Positions 27,736 through 40,693 are shown, counted from the first letter of the stretch. The stretch: 64,000 bases of DNA from Chrysomallon squamiferum (GCA_012295275.1 CM022667.1:15251668-15315667); one strand, 5' to 3'. Notes: generated by a model from the letters alone, not told the origin. Made by a program: numbers and translations.

Positions 27736-27929
27736 TGTTGATGACATTTTAAAAACTACAAATAGATATATCTAACTTTCTAATTTGTGTTTTGCACTAA
27801 AATTCTCCAGCAAACAAAACATAAACAACAAACAATCAAATAAACAAACAACAACAAACAAACATATTAATAATAATAATAATAATAATAATAGTAAGTG
27901 GCAACTGTTTCTTTTGCTTTATAATGTCG

Positions 27930-28200
27930 AATATGATTGAAATAAATGTTATTTAAACACTGTTCTTCTTAGTATTAGTTGTTAATTTTTCATTGATTGC
28001 TTTAACACTGTGACATCTCTGTGAATGCATGTAGTCAGGAATGAATATTCTGCTGTTTTACCATAAAACTCTTTTGTGCCTCTAAACAGACAACACACAT
28101 AGACAATCACGACCTCGTCAACGACACAGGCCGCTGATGAGGCTCTAAAGTATAGAACCCATTCGTCCGCACCTCAGAGGAGCACAATGAGGAACAAAAA
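27930..28200 (-). repeat. Dispersed SINE-like repeat, copy B
   Basis: Reverse complement of the element at 6535-6885, including cgttgacgaggtcgtgattg and a 3' part ending near a stretch shared with 5780-5850. It abuts the 28205-28470 microsatellite. Confidence 0.5.
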
Positions 28201-28204
28201 CTAG

Positions 28205-28470
<266 letters not shown>

Positions 28471-29119
28471 TATATATGTATGTTTGTATGAAGGTATTTT
28501 CCTTTGTCCGCCGTCACGTTATGATAATTTGTTTTCTCGTATGATTGCATTAATGCATTTCTTTTTATTTCTTAATGGGTTTTTTTCTAAAATGTTTTCT
28601 TGTTTGACGTTGAGTTAATGGTGTTAGATAATACTTTTGCTGTTTGGTAATTTTATGCTTCGTGTTACAAATGGGATTTGATCAAAGAAGACATTATTTT
28701 TCTTTAAGGTTATTTAATTACTTAAAAAATAAATGAACATGCCTTTTAAAACATTTCCTATTATATAATGTTAATTTTTACAAAAGTCAATTAGCTGTTA
28801 ATTAAATATGCATTTTACATTCTTCTAACTAGGAGCGATAAAACGTTTTCGGAGTTTTCATCTGAAGAAGACAAAAACTTAATTGACAAATAATTTGACA
28901 GGATCAGAGATGAACTAGGTACATGTGTTTTTAATTCTTCTTAACAATAACAAATATACGCATGTGCCGAAGAGAGAAAACAAGCTCAACCTTTCAATAT
29001 CGATATCAAACAAAAATCTAAAAAATCGACCTCAAATTCAAAAAATGTCAACTGATCTGTATATCAGATATTTTAAGATCGATCCTTGTAACACCGATTA
29101 AAATTCATCTTTGCAACTG

Positions 29120-29232
29120 ATGATGGAACACACCTGCAAAGTTAGTTTTCTTATTTCGGTTTCGTGATTCATCTTAATTTCATCATTACCACTTCTAGAA
29201 TATACCAAATGATAAAAAAAGAACATCACAAG
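29120..29232 (+). pseudogene. PER exon-1 fragment A
   Basis: After the conserved PER upstream flank (28500-29119), an ATGATG and a diverged leader matching FLISVS..ILISS of PER-1 run into a stop. Similarity ends in the MYKMIKENVT region. At 29236 the sequence restarts with a second copy of the upstream flank, so this exon was cut by a tandem partial duplication. Confidence 0.65.
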
Positions 29233-29746
29233 AAATGTTTTGTCTTAGAAATCAAACAAAATATTTTATGCTTCTTGTGGCAAATGGGAATTAATCAAAG
29301 AAAACTTTATTTTGCTTTAAGCTTATTTAATTATTCAAAAAATAAATGAAACTACCTTTTAAAACGTTTCCTTTAATATAATTAGTTTTTTTGTTTTGTT
29401 TTTTTACAAGATTCAATTAGCGATTAATTAAATATGTATTTTATTTTCTTGTAGATGCAGGTATACACACATATACAAATAATACACACAGTGCATATAC
29501 ACATACGCATGCAGGCACACAGATATACACACATAGACGACCACACAAACAAAATGCACAAACACACACACACAAAAGTACACAGACACACAAACACATT
29601 ATCTCGAAAAATCTTAAAAGCAGCTGATACATACTTTATAAAACTACATTACTGCTTTTTAACTTACGTTTGTCTTTGTTACTAGAAGTCAAACTGTCAT
29701 TTATATATATTTTCTTAAGCAAAGTCTTAGTAAGATGTGTGAATGA

Positions 29747-29747
<1 letters not shown>

Positions 29748-29805
<58 letters not shown>

Positions 29806-29812
29806 CAACAAC
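29748..29812. repeat. (AAT)n(AAC)n microsatellite
   Basis: Pure AAT run followed by AAC triplets, between the two PER exon-1 fragments. Confidence 0.9.
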
Positions 29813-30246
29813 AGTAGAGCATTTACGTCATATATATATATGAATGTATATTAAAACAATTCTTCCTTTGTCCGCCGTTACGTTATAACTTTAATTATAA
29901 TGTTAATTTTTACAAAAGTCAATTAGTGGTTAATTAAATATGCATTTTACTTTCTTCTAACTAGAAGCGATAAAACTTTTAGGAATTTTCATCTGAAGAA
30001 GACAAAAACTAAATTGACAAATAATTTGACGGGAACTAGGTACACTTATTTTTAATTCTTCTTAACAACAATATTTCTCAAATATACGCAAATGCCGAAG
30101 AGAGAAAACAAGCTGAATCTTTAAATATCGATATCAAATTCAAATCTTTAAAATCGACCTCATATTCAACAAATTTCAAATGATCTCTATATCAGATAGA
30201 TAAGATCGATCCTTCTAACATGGATTAAAATTTATCTTTGTGACTG

Positions 30247-30540
30247 ATGATGGAACAAATCCGCAAAATCTGTTTTCTTATTTCGGTTTCGTGCTTCATC
30301 TTAATTTCATCATTACAACTTGTGGTGTGTAGACGTTGTGTCGAGGATGAACGATGTGAAGCGATGATGATCTGCCATTCACAATGTCATCTGAAATTGG
30401 AAACTTTGAAACGTTGGAATAGTTTCAGTCTGTAGTAAGCCAACAGTGCAAAGCGATGTTCAAAGCTGTTATTAGTGGAACTAAAATCCAATCAATCGAA
30501 GTGGCTAAAGTTATAGAAATTTATAAGAGCACTTAATTTT
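30247..30540 (+). pseudogene. PER fragment B: exon 1 fused to the start of the long exon
   Basis: It starts MMEQIRKICFLISVSCFILISS as in PER-1. An internal deletion jumps to RRCVEDERCEAMMICHSQCHL. The sequence then passes directly into long-exon sequence (ETGN.ETLE, SVVSQQCKAMFKAVISGTKI) with stops, ending near 30540. Intron 1, the EGF exon and intron 2 are absent. Because part of exon 1 is also gone, genomic deletion is more likely than retroposition. Confidence 0.75.
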
Positions 30541-30714
30541 ATATTTCTCAAAAGATGATTTTTAAAAATGTTTCCTACAATTTAATTACACGTTTTCTTT
30601 TCGATAGGAATTTAAAAATGTGACTTTGATAACTGTTCTATCGTATTGTTCAGCCTCAATTCAAATTCATTCTTCATTTTTTTATTTAACTTCTCATTAT
30701 TGTAACTCACAGAT

Positions 30715-31855
30715 TCATGTTATGACCAGTCGAAACTATTCTACGACAATGAAGCATCCGAATCCATAAAATCTTTTCTGACTGCTAAAACGAAACCTTG
30801 CAAGCCAACTATTAAATATATTATTCAAGGTAAAAACATTTATTCGTTCGACAAACGTTACGTTTTCTCTAAAATTACACCATGAACTCAGTCTCATTAC
30901 CGTCTCAGTAAATCATCATGGAGTATATTTGACAGTATTCCAAAGAGAATTTTCCGAATAATTAACAACGATCAATATCAAACAGCTTTGTACATCGACA
31001 TTAGCCAACCACAGTTAAATACCATCAAGTAAGATGTGGAAGCAAAGTTTTACATCAAAGATTTCTCTTGCCGGCCAACTTCAGTGGTAATAGTGAAAAC
31101 AGGAAATGTTCAAATATTCTAAAAGCTAGGAAGTACCACAAATGCTGCAGGTATCCTCTGTCGAATTCGTCTCGTTTAAAGCACCTTTTACTTGACATCT
31201 GCAAATAGTAATGAACGTTATCAAAGAAATGTCCGGAATAAGAACATTTACACGTGTAGTGATTAACTGATGCACTGATGATTGATGGATTAAAATATTA
31301 ATAGTAGATAAAATTGGTAACGGTATCCATAGTTCTGTAAATAATTTATTTTACTTAGTAGTCATCGACTGAGAATAATGTTAGCATGTGATTCTTAACT
31401 ATGAATGCTCTGTATATTCATGGACATAATGTCATTGATTGATTATGAGATGTCAAAAGAGCCTTTCGACGTCAATGTTTTTAATTTACCTGAAACAGCG
31501 CAAATAAAAATGGTAATTTCAAATGGTCACATCCTCACTGGAAGATATATTTTTGAAACTGGAACTGTAATAGAAGACATAGAAGAAGGACAGCAGATAG
31601 ACTGGTTTGTGGACAAACGTGAATGGATCAAACGTTTGTGTGTAAAATATAGTAGAGAGATACAGAGTTGATGAATCATACACCTAAGAGAGATCGTTCT
31701 GAAAGCTGCGTCCGATCTACGGTGAATCTTTTGTAAATGAATCATAACAACAGAAGTTAACTTTAGAAAACTTTATTACACGTACAAGGAAAGCGCAGGC
31801 AAATATACAGACTTATTTCACAGTAGATTATCTAGTTTGTTCAGCTGTGAAATAA
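30715..31855 (+). pseudogene. PER-4: PER long-exon pseudogene, PER-7-like
   Basis: It begins after a CACAG acceptor with DSCYDQSKLFYDNEASES and follows the PER-7 long exon in order. Recognisable blocks are LSKSSWSIFDSIPKRIFRIINN, AKFYIKDFS, a region with HRLRI remnants, IDWFVDKREWIKRLCVKYSREIQS (31595-31671) and a C-terminal TYKESAG...SSLFSCE-like tail ending near 31855. Many stops and deletions are present. Exon 1 and the EGF exon were not found immediately upstream. The inverted copy at the window end (63571-64000) shares the same lesions. Confidence 0.75.
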
Positions 31856-32570
31856 AGTACGGAACTTATAGAATTTTTTTTACGTGATATAACTCTGACA
31901 TTTTCTAACTTGCATAGACTGTTTTTAATATAAGAAATTATCATTGAAACGTTTGACATTTTTCTATGGAAATAACATAAACAGTTTACAGTTTTGCAAG
32001 CGGCCTCTTTTCATTCAGAATAATATGATGATTCAAAATCTGTTATTATAATGCAACCATTTAGATAATTTTATGTCTGATTTGGTTTTATGGACATTTT
32101 TAATACGACAAACTTCGAACGACATCGTAACGACAAGTAAACGGCACTTTCGGCTAACAATCCGACATATTCGAGAACATGGCTCCTGGAGAGGAGTATT
32201 TCGGATATACCGATCATGCGCAGTCGAAGTTATATTCAGACGACCGCTCCGAGGCTACGTCACTGACACTGTGCCCAGCATCAAGCATCCCAGATTTTTT
32301 CTCACTGACTTTTAGTGATAAACGTACATTTTCAAACCGCATTTTATAAACATTATTTATTTGTTATCCTACTGAAATATTAGCATCCTGATCAAGTGGC
32401 CTGCAACGTGAAATTTTTATTCTCATCTCGTCACATACGGAAATCGACGCGTCTTACAGTTTACCAAGTAGGCTATCGACAGTGATTTTTCGTTATAATT
32501 ATGTAGCATAGTATTTGAAATTGTACACCTTTCTTTTTCGGTTCAAACCTAGTATTATCGGTACTAAAAT

Positions 32571-32616
<46 letters not shown>

Positions 32617-32964
32617 AATACTTGATTTATTAATATCACTAATAGAAACCTTCATATACACATGTATTTTATTTTTATTAGAATACTTGAATATTATTAT
32701 CTATATTATTATACTTGCTATATTATTACGTTTATTAAAAAAAAAAAAAAGACTGATATATTAATATTTGTATTACTGCAGTTGATAAATAGTTAATCAA
32801 TTTTTGTTACCTCATAAGAAATATTATTTTCTGTCAGTACTGCTTTTTGCACGACCAAAAGATAGAAACGCATTTAAATCTTGATGCTACCAAACTTTCC
32901 ATGCCACTTCCATTCTATTACATCTGAACAAACCATCTACATTTTACGCCTTGTTGTTCACCTC
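31856..32964. other. Tail-to-tail spacer between PER-4 and PER-5
   Basis: It contains a CpG-rich island at about 32070-32340 within AT-rich DNA, (TA)n at 32585-32614, and the 3' flank of PER-5 related to 1440-1750. A short plus-strand frame at 32179-32349 is listed separately. Confidence 0.55.
32179..32349 (+). CDS. Possible 56-aa frame in a CpG-rich island (uncertain)
   Basis: An ATG in good context (gagaacATGG) opens a 56-codon frame (MAPGEEYFGYTDHAQ...) through the only CpG-dense, balanced-composition block of this spacer, ending TAA. In the inverted copy (63077-63247, minus) the frame is also open, with one substitution seen near the PDF/PDL position. I do not recognise the peptide. An overlapping frame of 80 codons in another register (32073-32315) is open as well, so frame conservation proves little. 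It could be a promoter or first exon of another gene carried along, or a mobile element piece. Confidence 0.25.
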   Translation: MAPGEEYFGYTDHAQSKLYSDDRSEATSLTLCPASSIPDFFSLTFSDKRTFSNRIL

Positions 32965-35900
32965 TTATATATTCCGCCTGTACGTGTACAATCTCGATGT
33001 TAAAAATCCACTGGTCGTTATGATGGTTGACTTCAGCTGATAATCCGATGAAATAGAAATCTGATTAACATTGCTAAAATCAACCCCGGTTCGGTAAATC
33101 ACTTCAGAAGCAACGTTACCGTCAGGTGACAACTCTAAGGGATCGACATCAAATATTTTAAGCAGGCCATCTTGAGACTCGACTACGATACGGACAGAAG
33201 CGCCGTTGAGAATCCTTTCTCGCAGACTTCCAAGCGATCCATTCTCAATTTCTCCGTCACTACTGACAACCAGTGCTTCATTCCATGTACGTGTATCTGT
33301 AAACCAGTCTATTCGGGTTCGATTTTCGTAAATTCCAGTTTTCACGCCCGTCTCATATTTGTAAACAAAAGTCTGCAAGTGACCATCTGAAAACGCCATC
33401 TTTCATCTGTTCCAGATTCTTCAAAATCTTTTATTTGTCCTGAATGACCGAACGCACTGGCTCCAATAGGCAGCATCATATCCTCAAGGCTCACTGTGAT
33501 GTTTTCACGAACAATGTAGACTACTTTAGTTTCTGAAGCAATGTCTTCTGTGACAATCCTCAGTCGATGACCACCAAGCAAAGATTGAATTAAAGCTGTA
33601 ACCGATCCGGACAGCACTCTTCCAGATTCGTCTACAGAATATACTTTAATCCAGCAGCTATCAGTGCACCAAGTGTGAGGTATTTGGTCTGACGAAGTAG
33701 AAGCTGAGTTTTCAATTCCAATCTGCCGTCGAAGGACTCGCTTCATCCCATATGAGTCCACTCTGTATATGTACCACTGCGGTGTGCTGGTGAAATTCGC
33801 ATACGTTGAAGACGTCTCTGTCTCCACACTAACAACAGTCTCCTCGACAGATTTTGAATCTTTTGAGATAAACACGGTTTTAGATAACATTAATGCTGAT
33901 CCTTCTTTTATTCTGGAAGTCAACAGATTAATTTCACCTTCAAGAACTGATCCATTTCCGCTATTACTAAAACATGGTTCCCCATCTGAGAAATCTTTGA
34001 CAAACCACTTGGCTGTGATTTCACTCGTGGCGGACTCTATGAATGATCCGGCAATATGGACAGACATCATTGTTTGATATTTGCTGTCTAAAGTGGCATA
34101 GAAGAGTCTTACTACATCATCGCTGAATGTGTCCCAGGATGATTTATTAAGATGATAGATAAACAGGGTCAGCGTTGTGTTTCCCTGAACTTCAGCAAAG
34201 TCGATGGAGTGGATTTTAGTTCCATTAATAACCGTCTTGAAGTTCGCTTTGCATGGTTGGCTCACTTCAGATTGAAACTGCTCCAAAGATTCAGGATGTC
34301 CAGTTTCATGGATAAGCCGCCACTCATTAAAGCATGTTTCTGCAAACAAAAAGAAAAAACCGCACAGATATTGATTTAAATATAATCTGATATTTTTTAA
34401 TTTAACTTTGTGCCAGGTGCATGTTCTTGAACTTTCATAACCTACATTTATGTGTGTGTTTGTGTGTGTGTGTGTGTGTGCGTGTGTGTTTGTGTGTGTG
34501 TGTCTCTATAGATATATATATATACTGAGAGAGGGAGACAGAGAGAGGCAGACAGAGATAGTGATAAAGAGTGATCGAGTGACACAAAGAGAGAGAGATA
34601 GATGGAGAGAGATATAAACAGAAAGACAGAAACAAATAAGCAGAAAGAAAGAGAATGATGTTTGTTAATACTATTATTGTTTAAATGTTTGATTACATTT
34701 CTCTAGTAGAAGTTAATCTTCACTAAAAGCACAAGTACTGATTTTATTCACTGAACTGAGGAATTCTGTCTTACAAATTTAACTATTTTCCTGTATCTTA
34801 CCATTTACAGCGGTTTCACAGTACGATCCACCGAAACCTCGAGTACAAGTACAATACCCAGCATCCTTAGCAAACCCTCCATTTTTACATCTATTCTGAT
34901 AAAAATTATATTTATTAATTTAATTAAATGCATAATACTTAGTTTTACTGCAAAAGTAGAGAGAAAATAGATCTTGAAAAGTAGCTAAAGTTTTGATTTG
35001 TTTCAAAACTGAAATCGACAGTACCATAAGATAAAAATGGTGAATAATAATAAAAATAAATAAATAAATAAAAACAATATATATATGTATTCCAAACAAA
35101 CTAAACAAAAAACAAAACAGCAACCAAGGAATATATATATTTGTTTGTATTTCTAAATATCTGACTAGAAATACTCAGAAATCAATTAGAAAGTTCGCTT
35201 TTTTAAGAACATGAAACTTACTTATCTTGCTAACATGATTGTTTACATAGAATATCCTTATAGAAACAAATAAACCAGTTATCGTCCTAATTACACATTA
35301 AAAAACATGTCGTAAAATAATCTCTGTAATTAGAATTTGTTTAATAGAATCAACTGATTAAAAGTGAGTCTAAATAATTACAATTTCGTAAACATCCTTA
35401 AGATTTATTCTTCATAAGTTCATTATTTACCGCTAGAAGGAGTGTATTTATTTATTTATTTATTTATTTTTTTTTTTTAAATTCTTTAAAATATTTATTT
35501 ATTTCATTCTTTCTTTCAGTCTTTCTTTTTGATTTCTTTTATCTCTTTTTATTTATTTTTTTATTTATCTGTTTCTTTACTTTTTTACAGAAAATGTAGT
35601 TCATTATAATTTACAATTGAAATACTTGCCATTTTGAATACAACCTATACGTCTCTTTTGTTCACAGAATTAAAAACTTATATTTTAAATATGTTGCAAA
35701 AGAAACAGATTTTAAGTAGCTTTATACACTCATGAACTAAAACATTTTAAGTACACAATTTAAACGTAAAGTGAGATTTATTTTATTGTATATTTTAAAT
35801 ACTTACCATCGTAAAAAAGTTACACGAGTCGTACTCTGGACTCTCAGAACTCTGATAATCTGAAATCATAAAACCAATAAGATGACCTTGTGGAGCGCAG

Positions 35901-36124
35901 ATCATCATCGCTACACATCGTTCATCCTCGACACAAAGTCTAGAACAGTCCAACTTTGTCGCCGTCCTCGTTTTAAATATCTTCGTTATTTTCTTGACTA
36001 ACATGTCTGGTGTAATGCTCTCTTTCATCATTTCATATCTACCACAAGTGGACGATGATGAAATTAATTCGAAGCATGAAACCGAAATAAGAAAACAGAC
36101 TTCCCAGATGTGAGCCATCATCAT
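32965..36124 (-). pseudogene. PER-5: PAN-EGF-repeat gene in arm M, 4-nt deletion
   Basis: Exons on the minus strand are 35807-36124 (signal peptide and PAN-like module), 34802-34895 (EGF-like, CTRGFGGSYC) and 32965-34339 (repeat region). Splice sites match PER-1 (ACGATG|GTAAGT, tatcag|AATAG, AAATG|GTAAG, ttgcag|AAACA). The long exon loses frame near 33400: relative to PER-8, four bases are missing in the ESGTDERRLAFSDGH region. The frame resumes as MAFSDGHLQTF to a stop at 32965 after TYRRNI. PER-5 and PER-8 share this shorter C-terminus; PER-1 instead ends TWFVQM. The region broken in PER-8 (VFISKDSKSVEETV) is intact here. Confidence 0.85.
34448..34513. repeat. (GT)n then (TA)n microsatellite in PER-5 intron 2
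   Basis: GT run with short interruptions, then GATATATATATA. It is followed by a GA-rich low-complexity stretch to about 34655 (CT-rich in the sense strand). Confidence 0.85.
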
Positions 36125-36175
36125 TTTCAGCGATAACGGTTAATCGATGTTACAAAGATAAAATCTTAAAATATT

Positions 36176-36183
36176 TTTTTATA
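36176..36183 (-). promoter_or_regulatory. Candidate TATA box of PER-5
   Basis: The minus strand reads CTCTATAAAAAAATATT about 55 bases upstream of the ATG at 36124. The identical motif is in PER-8. Confidence 0.45.
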
Positions 36184-37608
36184 GAGATCAGCTGAAATAT
36201 TTCGAATTCGAGGTCGATTTTTACGATTTGAATTTGATATCGATGTCTTCTCTCTTCGGCATTTGCGTATGTTCTGAGAAATATTGTTGTACACAAGAAT
36301 TAAAAATATGTGTAACTTGGTCATCTCTGCTGTTCATCAAATGATTTCACAATTTAGTTTCTGTTTTCTTCAAATGAAAACTCCTAAAACATTTTGTCAC
36401 TCCTACTTACAAGAAAATAAAATCCATATTTAATTAACCGCTAATTGACTTTTGTGAAAACTAACAGTACATTATAGGAAACGTTTTAAAACGTTTCATT
36501 GATTTTTTGAATAATTAAATAAGCTCAAATAAAACGTTATTAAGTCCCATTTGCCACAAGAAGCATAAAATTACCAAAAAGCAAAAGTATTATAAAACAC
36601 CATTAACTCGACGTTAAACGAGAAAACATTTTTTAAAAGACATTAACGTAGAAAAAGACATGCGTTAAACGAGTCATACAAGAAAACAACATCATAACGT
36701 AACGGCGGAAAAAGTAAAAATTGTGTTAATATGCATTCATTCCATTTTTACATCCATTCTGATAAAAACTATATTTATTAATTTAAATAAATACAAAATA
36801 GTTAGTTTTACTGTAAAAATAGACAGAAGAAAGATCGCGAAAAATAGCTAAAATTTGCATTTGTTTCAAAACTTAAATCGACAGTAACATAAGATAATAC
36901 ATAAAAAAAAAAGTTAATTCATTTGCGTTTATAATTAAAACTTTTTTTGTTGTTGTTGTTGTTGTTGGCTGGTTGCTTTATTTTATTTTATTGTTTCTTT
37001 CTACTATTATTATATTTTTGGAACAAATAAGTTAGAAACTTATTAAGCCTATAATTATTAAACGATTCATAAGCAGTATATATACATACCCACACCCACA
37101 TGACACACACACACACTCACACACACACACACACATACGCACACACACACTTACTGTTTGCTCTTTTACCAGACTTTTACATCAATTGATTTCTGTTGCT
37201 TCTGTTTTTATTATTTTCAAGAGCATAAAATACAGAAGAAAAATATTTTTATAAAATGTCTGTATCTTATATGTGTTATATTTACATTTTGTTGTTTGTA
37301 AAAGTAAATCCTGAACTAACGGTGTCGAGAATGGGCGGGTACCATTTAGAGAGCTTAGATTTCTATACAGTAAAATTAGTAATTATGTAATAATAAAAAT
37401 AACCAAAATAATGTATGATAGATATAATCCAAGTATCAGAATATTTGTTACATATAGCTGTGAACAGTGTTTTCTGGGGCTATTTTGAGTTGTAGCTAAT
37501 CGATCTCTGTTTGTCAACCTTATTGAGTTTCTGAATCTGAAATTAAGTACTTTAAATTTGTTCGTGTCTGTTTTTTTTTTTTTTTTTTTTTAATGTTATT
37601 ATTATTTT

Positions 37609-37615
<7 letters not shown>

Positions 37616-37676
<61 letters not shown>

Positions 37677-37700
37677 GTTGTTGTTGTTATTATTATTATA
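37616..37700. repeat. (ATT)n/(GTT)n microsatellite
   Basis: ATT triplets with a GTT interruption, preceded by poly-T at 37571-37590. The inverted-arm copy is at 57690-57757. Confidence 0.9.
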
Positions 37701-39027
37701 TTTTGTATAAAATAAATACCTTTTAAATAAAACGTTTTCTTTTGTTAGACATGAAATGATCATGAAATCGTATTTTCTTATCGTCTTTTTTCATAATGCT
37801 ATCTTGTACCAGACAGCAAATTTGCTCTCGAAAACTTTTCTTGCACCGGACAGACAGTTCGCTTGGTAATCGTCATAGCTAACAAAAGTCTCATTTCATA
37901 ATCAGAATTTTGGCCGACTGCTACCAATCCTAAGTGAAGACGTTATTTAATTGAAAGAATAAATAAATATATAAATAAATAAATAAATAAACAAACAAAC
38001 AAATAAGAAAAAAGCATATACCACGATCGAAACTAAATATCAGCTATTTGCTAACATTTATTACGACAATAGTAACACATAATACGTACAATGATAATAA
38101 GTTTCTGAAAACTAGTGAGAAAATTTACATGTTCTGTAGCTTCGTTTTTGAACTCAGTTATTTTAAAGTGTTAATATATGATTGTTTGTATAAAAAAAAA
38201 TTTGACGAAATTACTTAAGAATCAGATTTCAAATCATAAATCTCGAATTATTAGTGCCGTGAGCTCTGTTAAGAAAATCTGTAAAAAGGAATTTTCAGCA
38301 TCTTTTTTATGGAATTCTTTGCAATGTTCAGTTCGCTGAACATCTGCAAAAACATCAGATATCGCAGTTTTATCATGGAATATTTTCCTGAGGAAACTCG
38401 ATGAGAACAAGGTTTCAAAGTATTAACCTGTATATCCTGAAATTTTCAGCTGCATTTTCTTGTTAGAACGTGTCTTACCGTTACATTTGACGTCTGTGTA
38501 CTTAGACTGGCTGATGACAATCTCTTGATATAGAAATAAAACACGCCGGTTTATCACTGAGGAAATTCCGTGAAAAGCAGATCTCACATTATACACGTCT
38601 CTGCGCCGTAACATCAGTTCATGGATCCTTTAATAACTGTATTTGGAAGCAAATACAAAAAATTCCATTAGTTGCTGGCTTTGCTAATAAATGACACATA
38701 ATCGGTCGTTCTGACTGGTTCTGTTTTGGTATTATGCTGTTTCAAAAGTCATGAAAAATGTTACCATTTATTCCTTCAGTATCTTATTTTCGCATTGTTT
38801 GTAAAGAACCAGCATATGCAACGAAAAATACACTTTGAAGCTACTAACAAGTAGCATAGTTCTGAGAAAACTAAATAATTATCTAAAATAAAAACTATCT
38901 TTCCGACAAATTCAACCAATGATTTTTTTTTAAGTATACCAACAGATCGCTCCAGGTGACTCAGAGAGCGATTTAGAATAATGTTAAGAATAATGAAAAT
39001 GAAAGCATAAACTAAGTTTAAATAATT

Positions 39028-39186
39028 TTTATTCAGAATAGTTCAAAAGTCTAAACAAAGCTAAAATTATTTCGGTGTTCGCTTTGTCTATTCAGAGTCA
39101 TCAGTATAGTCCTTCATCGTTAGACGTAATCACAGTTCTGTGTTCAAATCTTCACTCAGCCGAGTTTGTATCAAGCTGATCCGTCC
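39028..39186 (-). other. GLR-2 3'-UTR exon
   Basis: Acceptor attaatacag-type|GGACGGATC at 39186 and an AATAAA at 39028-39033 on the minus strand. Homologous to 10938-11097 and 56204-56362. Confidence 0.65.
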
Positions 39187-39662
39187 CTGTATTAAATAAA
39201 TAAATGGATAAATAAAGTAACAATATTTTGGAAACAAATTATGGTTACAGTCACTGAGTTATAGAAATAACAATAGCAGCATAATCATTATAAATACAGA
39301 CTTCATGCATATATGTAAATAAGTATCTAAATTCGTTTATGTGTCTGTAAATCTGCGTGTGTATATATGTGTCTGCATTTGTATCTATCAATCTATGTAT
39401 AAGTATGTGTGAATTTGCAAGTATGTACATATATGTTGGTATTTACACATATTAGTATGCATGCATTCATTCATACATGTGTGTCTCTAAGTATATCTGT
39501 AGATTTCTATCTGCGTGCAAATTTACTGATGACCAATAATCATTTATTTTCTCGATTTAGAACATTACTATCATGTATTTAATAATGCTTTAATTTGTTC
39601 TTCTAAATTTCTCTATTTAAGTGGTTTCAAGAGGGATAAGAAAACATACCTTTAGTTAGTTC

Positions 39663-40693
39663 CTATTCGGTTTCTGTCTCTTTCTTTGTTTCCTCGTCAA
39701 GTTCAGTGTTCATTTCATTTTCCGCTTCTTTCTCTTCGCTGGATTCTTGTTTATCTTCAGCAGCCAGTTCAGACTCCATATCTTTCTCTTCCTTCTCTTC
39801 CTTGTTAGATTCCTTTTCCAACTCCTTCGTTATCTCATCTTCCGCCTTTTTCTCTTCCTCTGCCATTTTCTCTTTGATATCTTTTTCCATTTTGTCGATG
39901 ACGTCAGCGGCTTTGTTCAAAGCATCAGCTTCGTCAGTTTGTTTGTCTTTGAGGAGGAGGTCTGCGATTTCTCTGAGCAGACCTGACACATCACCTAATC
40001 CCATACTAGATTGTCCTTCACCACCTCCTAATCCCGAGCCAGATAGTCCATCCCCTCCTCCTAATCCCATACCTGATAATCCATTATCTCCACCTAATCC
40101 CAATCCCATACCTGATAGTCCATCATCTCCTCCTAATCCCATACCTGATAGTCCATCACCTCCTTCTAATCCCATACCTGATAGTCCATCTCCTCCTCCT
40201 AGTCCCATGCCTGATAGTCCATCACCTCCTCCTAATCCCAATCCCATACCTGATAGTCCATCACCTCCTCCTAGTCCCATGCCTGATAGTCCATCACCTC
40301 CTTCTAATCCCAAACCGACACCTGATAGTCCATCACCTCCTCCTAATCCCAAACCGATACCTGAGAGTCCATCTCCTCCTAATCCCAATCCCATACCAGA
40401 GAGTTCATCACCTCCTCCTAATCCCAATCCCAAGCCAGACAGTTCATCACCTCCTCCTAATCCCAATCCCAAGCCAGTGAGTTCATCACCTCCTCCTAAT
40501 CCCAATCCCAAGCCAGAGAGTTCATCACCTCCTCCTAATCCCAATCCCAAGCCAGAGAGTTCATCGCCTCCTCCTAGTCCCAGTCCCATACCAGAGAGTC
40601 CCAGTCCGATAGAGGCATCGTCCAGATCTTTATCACTAGTCAGCAGGGCTAGAAGATCAGCGATTTTGTCCGAGCCTAAGCTATTTTTACCAT
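39663..40693 (-). CDS. GLR-2: large Gly/Leu repeat protein, long exon only (5' end in gap)
   Basis: The long coding exon runs from the acceptor ctctccag|ATGG at 40693 to the stop TAG at 39663, with the UTR ending at donor 39650|GTATGT. It encodes DGKNSLGSDKIADL, then about 17 units of the GLGLGGGDELSG/GLSG type. The VSGLLREIADLLLKDKQTDEAD helical tail follows, ending KKETETE. The frame is open throughout. The 76-nt signal-peptide exon should lie about 180 bp upstream (minus strand), but that position falls in the 200-N gap, and the sequence beyond the gap is not homologous. With that exon the protein would be about 368 residues. It is the near-identical partner of GLR-3 and lacks that copy's two indels. 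Confidence 0.75.

Larger units (their letters stand above)
36125..39009. other. Spacer between PER-5 and GLR-2
   Basis: PER upstream flank at 36125-36740. An imperfect repeat of the intron-1/EGF-flank sequence lies at 36745-36900. There is a CA-rich tract at 37095-37150 and (ATT)n at 37616-37700. A TAAA run spans 37965-37995, and the GLR 3' flank runs from 38120. The open frame at 38423-38614 is only a by-product of duplicated flank (see rejected items). Confidence 0.6.

Noticed and set aside
30247-30540. Intronless PER fragment as a processed retrocopy
   Set aside because: Part of exon 1 and the whole EGF exon are missing, there is no poly-A tail, and the upstream genomic flank is retained. 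Deletion explains it better.
32073-32315. 80-codon frame MSDLVLWTF... conserved in both arms
   Set aside because: Conservation is expected from recent duplication. It overlaps another open frame in a different register, and no family was recognised. The island is reported as a finding instead.
38423-38614. 63-codon open frame identical in both inverted arms (also 56776-56967)
   Set aside because: It lies in the GLR 3' flank, and the older L arm has homologous DNA near 10400-10560 without the frame. Identity only reflects the recent duplication.
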